A stretch of 64,000 bases of DNA from Tenacibaculum ovolyticum DSM 18103 (GTDB lineage: Bacteria; Bacteroidota; Bacteroidia; Flavobacteriales; Flavobacteriaceae). The translations under genes and the position numbers were made by a program. Within the stretch, counting starts at the first letter, position 1. Each line of letters starts with the position of its first letter. The notes under the pieces were generated by a model. That model was not told the origin of the DNA and did no database searches. It was given only the letters and a program-made list of their open reading frames with translations. The stretch is from positions 895,045-959,044 of the forward strand of contig NZ_KE387163.1 of assembly GCF_000430545.1 (NCBI RefSeq), read 5' to 3'. Of this stretch, positions 62,879 to 64,000 are shown piece after piece.

Positions 62879-63535
62879 TTATAACTCTGAAAATTCTATA
62901 ATTTTATTAGAAAGAATTATAGACTCTGCTGGTTTTAACTTCACTATGTTTATCATAGCTGTAGCTATTGTTTCCCCTTTTATACTTCTATATTTTTTGA
63001 AACCTCCAATTAAAAACGGATTTATAAAATTGGCTATAAAATTACCAATATCTTCTCCTAACCTGCTTTCTTGTCTATTTCCTTTTATTAAAGACGGACG
63101 TAAAATGAAAGTGTGTTTTATTTTTTGCTCTAAAACAGACGCTTCCATTTCTCCTTTCGTCTTATTATAAAACACATTACTTTTTAAGTTTGCTCCCATA
63201 GCCGAAACAACAGTAAAAATTTCTATTCCGTTCGCTTTTGCTAATTTTGCGGCAGTAACCGGAATACCATAATCTATCAATTTATAAATAGCTTTATCTT
63301 TCGTTTTTTTCGCCGTTGTGCCAATACAACAAAATACTTCATCTGCTATAAAATCGGTTGTAAACTGATCTAAAAGAAGTAAATCAACTATAAATTCTTT
63401 AATTTTTGGTGATTTATTACCAGTTGATCTTCTCGTAAAAACTTTAATCGTTTTATAATTATCGTCTTTTAACAACTTATTTAACAACAAACTTCCTGTT
63501 AAACCTGTTGCTCCTAATACAATTGCCGTTTTCAT
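62879..63535 (-). CDS. NAD(P)-binding oxidoreductase-like protein (NmrA/HTATIP2 type)
   Basis: This 218-aa Rossmann-fold protein has the nucleotide motif GATGLTG at 8-14, a VFTRRST turn, FCCIGTTAKKTKDKAIYKLIDYGIP and the YNKTKGEMEASVLEQKIKHTFILRPSLIKG stretch with the SDR-type Y-x-x-x-K. These features match atypical extended SDRs of the HTATIP2/YbjT group. Enzyme substrate is not evident. It starts 4 bp after the stop of the Crp-family regulator gene and is probably cotranscribed with it. Confidence 0.88.
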   Translation of the reverse strand: MKTAIVLGATGLTGSLLLNKLLKDDNYKTIKVFTRRSTGNKSPKIKEFIVDLLLLDQFTTDFIADEVFCCIGTTAKKTKDKAIYKLIDYGIPVTAAKLAKANGIEIFTVVSAMGANLKSNVFYNKTKGEMEASVLEQKIKHTFILRPSLIKGNRQESRLGEDIGNFIANFINPFLIGGFKKYRSIKGETIATAMINIVKLKPAESIILSNKIIEFSEL

Positions 63536-63539
63536 AAAG

Positions 63540-64000
63540 TTATTTTGCTATTTCTTTTCGTATTCTACTTAAACTTTCTGTTGTAATTCCTAAGAAAGAA
63601 GCAATATGATAATTTTTTACATGTTGTTCTATGTTTGGATACGTTTTTATAAAATTCTGATATCGTTCTTTTGCTGATTGAGATAAGTTTGCTAGAATTC
63701 TCTTTTGAAAACTTACAAAAGAACGTTCCATCTTCTTTCTAAAAAAACGCTCTATTTTAGGTATTTGATTGTAAGTATCTTCTATACTCTTCTTTGATAC
63801 TCGTAGTAAAACAGCCTCTTCTATACATTCAATTGTTAACACCGATTTTGTTTCAGAAAAGTAGCCTATATAATCACTAATCCACCAATCATTAACAGCA
63901 AATTGCACGGTATGTTCTTTACCTTTTTCATCAATAAAAAATGCACGTAAACAACCACTTAAAACATAATATTGATATTTTACATCTTCATTATTTCTTA
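63540..64000 (-). CDS. Crp/Fnr family transcriptional regulator (5' end outside the window)
   Basis: The frame continues from its stop at 63540 to the window edge at 64000. The fragment begins in the cyclic-nucleotide-binding domain (YQYYVLSGCLRAFFIDEKGKEHTVQF) and includes the linker helix and C-terminal helix-turn-helix (NYHIASFLGITTESLSRIRKEIAK). No ligand residues can be judged because the N-terminus is missing. A GTG at 63908 is an internal codon rather than the start. It is probably cotranscribed with the NAD(P)-binding gene that follows. Confidence 0.9.
   Translation of the reverse strand, partial: RNNEDVKYQYYVLSGCLRAFFIDEKGKEHTVQFAVNDWWISDYIGYFSETKSVLTIECIEEAVLLRVSKKSIEDTYNQIPKIERFFRKKMERSFVSFQKRILANLSQSAKERYQNFIKTYPNIEQHVKNYHIASFLGITTESLSRIRKEIAK

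Overview
The window is a chromosomal segment of a low-GC member of the Bacteroidota, most probably a marine Flavobacteriaceae (Tenacibaculum/Polaribacter-like; the genus cannot be fixed from this sequence alone). The evidence is Bacteroidota-type promoter boxes (TAnnTTTG, some with a TTG/TTTG about 17-21 bp upstream), two proteins with type IX secretion C-terminal sorting domains (a chitinase and a repeat adhesin), FecI/FecR/TonB-receptor signalling, a PafA-like phosphatase, and DUF2723 and LuxC-like/serC/serA neighbourhoods typical of the phylum. Most of it is ordinary core genome with many short operons and clear hairpin terminators. No rRNA, CRISPR array, insertion sequence or prophage is visible.

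Layout. 1-14 kb: tRNA-Lys, an Mla-type lipid ABC transporter (mlaF-mlaE), a PafA-like alkaline phosphatase, a PMP3-type mini membrane protein, a large M14 carboxypeptidase, lgt-yidD-GNAT-cysS, an ECF sigma operon (sigma, membrane protein, secreted coiled-coil protein), then meaB-csaA. 14-19 kb: a GNAT, then a compact three-gene cassette with two divergent AlkB-like 2OG-Fe(II) oxygenases and a short endonuclease V-like protein, followed by an AraC regulator and a glyoxalase-fold protein. A 19-bp direct repeat stands on both sides of the cassette. 19-32 kb: recG carrying an in-frame DUF559 endonuclease-like insertion inside its helicase core, rsmB, a multidomain secreted chitinase, a TRIC-type channel, a DEAD-box helicase, a thioesterase, a MATE pump, and a TetR/SDR pair with matching palindromic operators. 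32-42 kb: a methyltransferase with a DUF2723 glycosyltransferase-like membrane protein, a T9SS repeat adhesin with about fifteen 90-bp tandem repeats, DUF2461, a DMT transporter with a displaced 5' end, and ychF.

42-50 kb: FecI-type sigma, FecR anti-sigma, a TonB receptor with an STN signalling domain whose signal peptide lacks a normal start codon, and a second related TonB receptor. 50-60 kb: ferredoxin, LuxC-like acyl-CoA reductase, serC, serA, DUF1015, a beta-barrel protein, a YggS-like PLP protein, a DnaQ exonuclease fused to a degenerate GIY-YIG domain, a voltage-gated-type ion channel with a zinc ribbon, miaA. 60-64 kb: OmpH-like chaperone, DUF1853, DMT transporter, DJ-1/PfpI lipoprotein, NAD(P)-binding protein and a Crp/Fnr regulator cut by the window edge.

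The strongest candidates for something undescribed are the DUF559 domain inserted between RecG helicase motifs II and III, and the AlkB-like/AlkB-like/EndoV-like cassette with its flanking repeats. Several starts were revised from sequence signals: 3798, 17013, 36336, 61920, and the Crp gene that runs off the end. Two genes, the DMT transporter at 40.5-41.4 kb and the TonB receptor at 44.5 kb, look damaged or unusual at their 5' ends.
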